From contig JAIEOW010000015.1 of NCBI GenBank assembly GCA_019750095.1, positions 1 through 36,691 on the forward strand: a stretch of DNA of 36,691 nucleotides, written 5' to 3'. Source of the DNA: Phycisphaerales bacterium. GTDB lineage: Bacteria; Planctomycetota; Phycisphaerae; Phycisphaerales; UBA1924. The notes under the pieces are model-generated. The model was not told the DNA's origin. It did no database searches and was given only the letters and a program-made list of their open reading frames with translations. This document shows, piece after piece, positions 33,865 through 36,691 of the stretch. The first letter of the stretch is position 1. Each line of letters begins with the position of its first letter. The position numbers and the translations under genes were made by a program.

Positions 33865-35709
33865 TTACTGTTTGCCGGCTGGTGCGGCGGGACGTTCGTC
33901 CTGCGGCTTTGCGGAATCCGTTGCCTGCTTCTCGACATCGCCGAACGCCAGCCAGCGTTCCACATCGCGCCCCGTGATGTTCAATCGCGCGATCACCGCG
34001 CCGGACTTGTCCTTGACCTCCACGCTGCCGCCGGTCAGGTCCAGGGTGTCCGGCCAGAAGTCCGGGATTGTCGGGAGCGGCTTGCCACCCTCTGCGGCCT
34101 GCTCGAGCGCATCGATGCGTTTGTCCACGCGGGCGAACTCCTTGCCCATGCGCTCGCGCGTGCGTTCAAGGGCTTTGAGTTCCGTCGCCGAGATGCGGGC
34201 GGCCTGCGCCGGTGCGTCTTCGCCGCCCTTGGGCCATTCGCGGCTGGTGAGTTTGGCCTGCACGGCGCCGAGCGCGCGGGAGAGTTGTACGTCCTTGGCG
34301 TCGCTCTCGATCCAGGTCGGATCGGTCCAGCGTTGCTGTTCGATCGGCGGCGGACCTCCGTTGGCGCCGCTCTTCGTCGCCGCACCATCTTTGTGCAGAA
34401 CGTCCCACGATCGCCTGCGGAGGATCCAGTCGATGGTCTGCGCGTCGGTCATCGGCACGTAGAAACCGGGGGAGGGATCAACGCCCCAGACGGTGGAGGT
34501 GTCGGTGCGCTGGATCAGCCGCCCGCTGGGCAGGAAGTAGCGCTGAGAGGTGAACTTGAGCTGTGCCCGGCCGTCATGATCCAGAGGGCGCACGCTCTGC
34601 ACGAGTCCCTTGCCGAAGGTGCGTGTACCGATGACGATCGCGCGATCATTCTCGCTGAGCGCACCGGCGACGATCTCGCTCGCGGATGCGGATGCACCGT
34701 TGACGAGCACGGCGATCGGAAAGCTCGGCGTGCCGCTCTGCGGGTGGGCTTTATAGATCACGTCGGGCGTGTTGCGACCGCGTGTGGACATGATGGTGCC
34801 GGAGTCGAGGAAGAGATCGCAGATCGCGATGGCGGCTTCCATCAGCCCGCCGGGGTTGGATCGCAGATCGAGCACGAGCCCGCCGATCTCGCGAGCCTTG
34901 CCCGAATCTGCGGCCTTGGCCTGGGCCCGGATCGCCGCCTGCGCCTGATCGAGCGCCTCGGCCAGTTCCTGCGGCGAGGTGGGTGTGAACTGGCTCATGC
35001 GCAGGTACACGATGCCCTGCGCCGGATCGAGCAGATAGTCCCAGTGTCCGGTGCCGTCGTTGAGCCGCCGATATCCGCGCACGCTCTTGCTGACAATCTT
35101 GGCGCGCTTGATCGTGAGTTCGATCTCTCCCGCCTCGCCGCCTGTCGCGGCGTGTCCCCCCGCCCCCCGCGAGATCGTGATCATCACGCTCGTGCCCTCT
35201 GGCCCCGTGATCTTCTTGATGCACTCATCGGCGGTCAGGCCGAAGGTGCTCACGCCGTCGATCTTGGTCACGCGATCACCCGCCATCACGCCCGCGGCGT
35301 ACGCCGGAGTGTCTTCCAGCGGGCTGACAATGTGCAGCCACCCATCACGCACCTCGACCTGCGCTCCGATGCCGGTGAACGCGCCGGTCATCGACTTCTC
35401 GAAGTCGGCGGCATCGTCGGGCGGAATGTACTCGGCGTACGGATCATCCAGCGATTCCAGCATCCCGCTGATCGCCCCGAGCGTGAGCTTCTGATCATCC
35501 GGCGGTTCAACCGCATGCTGGCGCAGCTCGCGGCGAACATCGGCGATAAGCGTGAGGCCGTCAACCTCGCCCACGCCGAACATCGTCGAGACGGCCGCGA
35601 GTGTCGAGGGCAGACGCGCGACGAAGACGCCGAGGACGAAGACGAGGGCGAGATTCAGCAGGACGGTGCGGCGAGGAAGTGGGGGAGTTGTGGGGTTGGA
35701 CGGAACCAT
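33865..35709 (-). CDS. S41 family C-terminal processing peptidase with PDZ domain
   Basis: Periplasmic serine protease of the CtpA/Prc type, 614 residues. An N-terminal signal anchor (TVLLNLALVFVLGVFVARL) precedes a helical segment (GMLESLDDPYAEYIPP), a PDZ domain (GWLHIVSPLEDTPAYAAGVMAGDRVTKIDG) and the catalytic core. The nucleophile Ser lies in VNGASASASEIVAGAL and the general-base Lys in GTRTFGKGLVQSV. A charged C-terminal extension of about 130 residues, partly coiled coil (LKALERTRERMGKEFARVDKRI), is unusual for the family. The ATG at 35709 is chosen because it places the anchor correctly. It lacks a Shine-Dalgarno but has TACGAT just upstream and may be leaderless. A start at 35778 would add 23 residues. 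Confidence 0.92.
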   Translation of the reverse strand: MVPSNPTTPPLPRRTVLLNLALVFVLGVFVARLPSTLAAVSTMFGVGEVDGLTLIADVRRELRQHAVEPPDDQKLTLGAISGMLESLDDPYAEYIPPDDAADFEKSMTGAFTGIGAQVEVRDGWLHIVSPLEDTPAYAAGVMAGDRVTKIDGVSTFGLTADECIKKITGPEGTSVMITISRGAGGHAATGGEAGEIELTIKRAKIVSKSVRGYRRLNDGTGHWDYLLDPAQGIVYLRMSQFTPTSPQELAEALDQAQAAIRAQAKAADSGKAREIGGLVLDLRSNPGGLMEAAIAICDLFLDSGTIMSTRGRNTPDVIYKAHPQSGTPSFPIAVLVNGASASASEIVAGALSENDRAIVIGTRTFGKGLVQSVRPLDHDGRAQLKFTSQRYFLPSGRLIQRTDTSTVWGVDPSPGFYVPMTDAQTIDWILRRRSWDVLHKDGAATKSGANGGPPPIEQQRWTDPTWIESDAKDVQLSRALGAVQAKLTSREWPKGGEDAPAQAARISATELKALERTRERMGKEFARVDKRIDALEQAAEGGKPLPTIPDFWPDTLDLTGGSVEVKDKSGAVIARLNITGRDVERWLAFGDVEKQATDSAKPQDERPAAPAGKQ

Positions 35710-35714
35710 GACAA

Positions 35715-35720
35715 ATCGTA
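35715..35720 (-). promoter_or_regulatory. Candidate -10 box of a leaderless S41 peptidase gene
   Basis: TACGAT on the minus strand sits at -11 to -6 from the ATG at 35709, so transcription would begin at or next to the start codon. No Shine-Dalgarno exists in between. It is the same hexamer as before gcvP and the tRNA gene. Confidence 0.4.
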
Positions 35721-35923
35721 CGAAGGGACTTGGCACGAGGGAAAAAATGAAATCATGGCAGTTTGCGCGTTGTGGCACGAACTCATGCCACCAACTGTGG
35801 CCCGGTACAGCCGGTGCGCTTTCGACGCGACTCCAAGCGGCACTCAGTGAGCGAAGCTGCGGTCGGCGGTAAGGACTGAGTCAAAGTGATCGTCGCAACA
35901 CGCGACCCTTTTGCACAGTGCCC

Positions 35924-36691
35924 TCACCATCGCCTCAAATGTCCCGTTGCGCGGTTACCGGTGTCGGAAGTGAGGACCTGTTGAACCTCAAGCCGCAACG
36001 CCTCCGGTGAAGTCGGCGAACAGTGTTTGAATCCGGCAACTCGGCATCTGGCGGTCAGCGACGCGAGATCGTGATCTGTTGGGTTCATCATCGCAAGAGA
36101 TTGAGCCAACCGTCGCACGGCTTTGTCGCGAGTGCGGGCTCGGGCCCTTCGAATCGACCATGCCGTCAACACGATCGACGCAACGAACGCGATTGTGAAA
36201 CCGATAGGCCATGCAACGCTCATCCGACTGTTCGGTTCCAGATAATCAAACCAGCAAATCGGGGTGACGAAAGTCAAGACAACAGCCGCAAGCGCGAACG
36301 CGGCGACCAGAAACCCGACTTGCTGACGATTGGCATGGTGATACTCAAGTGCCTTCGCGGATTCGAACAAGACGTCCGTACGCGTCCGCTCATCGAAACC
36401 GCCGTCGCGAATCTGCTGAAGGAACTGCATTCCGCCCGTGAGCGCGTCGATCTCGCTCGGCGTGCACGACTCCAAAAGCTCGCTTGCTGTAGACTTTCGA
36501 CGCGACTTGCGCGGCTTCGCCGGTGCATTAAAGTTGATCGTCCACTGAGTTCGGCACGCGTGGCACAGACACTCATGGCCTAGGACTTTACTCCTTCCTA
36601 GGGGCAAATAGTACAGGAACCTCTGATCATTTACCCGCACCGCGAGCAACCGCGGAGCGAGTCGAGTGACGTCCGCCGCGGCCGGGTGCGG
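35924..36691 (-). CDS. Membrane protein with zinc-knuckle-like segment, N-terminus outside window
   Basis: Open to the window edge, so 5'-truncated; at least 255 residues are visible. A TTG at 36649 could in principle start it, but the frame runs on in coding-like sequence (VTRLAPRLLAVRVNDQRF), so the real start lies beyond 36691. Next comes YYLPLGRSKVLGHECLCHAC, with a CxCxxC cluster that may be the second half of a zinc ribbon. A charged linker (PRKSRRKSTASELLES) and two membrane helices follow (VGFLVAAFALAAVVLTFVTP and WPIGFTIAFVASIVLTAW), then a basic C-terminal domain. No family was recognised. A weak hairpin GTCGC/GCGAC (35892-35906) lies past the stop. Confidence 0.75.
   Translation of the reverse strand, partial: PHPAAADVTRLAPRLLAVRVNDQRFLYYLPLGRSKVLGHECLCHACRTQWTINFNAPAKPRKSRRKSTASELLESCTPSEIDALTGGMQFLQQIRDGGFDERTRTDVLFESAKALEYHHANRQQVGFLVAAFALAAVVLTFVTPICWFDYLEPNSRMSVAWPIGFTIAFVASIVLTAWSIRRARARTRDKAVRRLAQSLAMMNPTDHDLASLTARCRVAGFKHCSPTSPEALRLEVQQVLTSDTGNRATGHLRRW

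Overview
The window reads as chromosomal DNA of a high-GC Planctomycetota bacterium, most likely of the Phycisphaerae. This is inferred from gene content, not from a search. The pointers are an adjacent DUF1800/DUF1501 pair with a Tat signal, a sigma-70 factor with an unusual core region 2, a Gfo/Idh/MocA protein with a signal-like N-terminus, and weak or absent Shine-Dalgarno sequences before several genes. No transposase, integrase, phage gene, CRISPR array or rRNA gene was seen. There is one tRNA, tRNA-Arg(TCT).

Layout. 1-1038: a PEGA-type lipoprotein, then an intergenic stretch with two perfect hairpins, a 7-bp tandem repeat able to form a G-quadruplex, and a third hairpin. 1039-2499 (-): Fe-S L-serine dehydratase. 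2663-8269 (+): RND adaptor and permease, followed by a Gfo/Idh/MocA protein. 8339-16841 (+): an export island in the order TetR, permease, TetR, permease, permease, ATPase, HlyD/DevB adaptor, TolC/NodT outer-membrane factor. 16904-20796 (-): DUF1501, DUF1800 and a Mn-type superoxide dismutase. 20797-21730: a long non-coding stretch before a sigma factor (21731-22903), which ends in a strong terminator and is followed by a small STAS protein. 23354-25300 (-): M28 peptidase with PDZ domain. 25511-28567 (+): single-chain glycine decarboxylase GcvP. 28581-28654 (-): tRNA-Arg. 28794-32774 (+): heme o synthase, a diacylglycerol/sphingosine-kinase-like protein and an OPT transporter. 32779-35709 (-): TsaD downstream of an S41 processing peptidase. 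35924-36691 (-): a membrane protein cut by the window edge.

The most interesting region is 8.3-16.8 kb. It encodes one ATPase, one adaptor and one outer-membrane factor but three paralogous DevC-like permeases. Two of the permeases are each fused by a 4-bp ATGA overlap to their own TetR-family regulator, and each regulator has a candidate operator. This suggests an exporter whose membrane subunit is swapped or mixed according to the inducer. The RND pair just upstream has no outer-membrane factor of its own and could share the TolC homologue.

Other points for a second look are candidate leaderless genes with a -10 box directly before the ATG, a recurring TACGAT -10-like box, the mosaic sigma factor with its structured 0.9-kb upstream region, and gene pairs meeting tail to tail within 4-13 bp. 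All functional calls come from reading motifs by eye; no alignment or database search was run.
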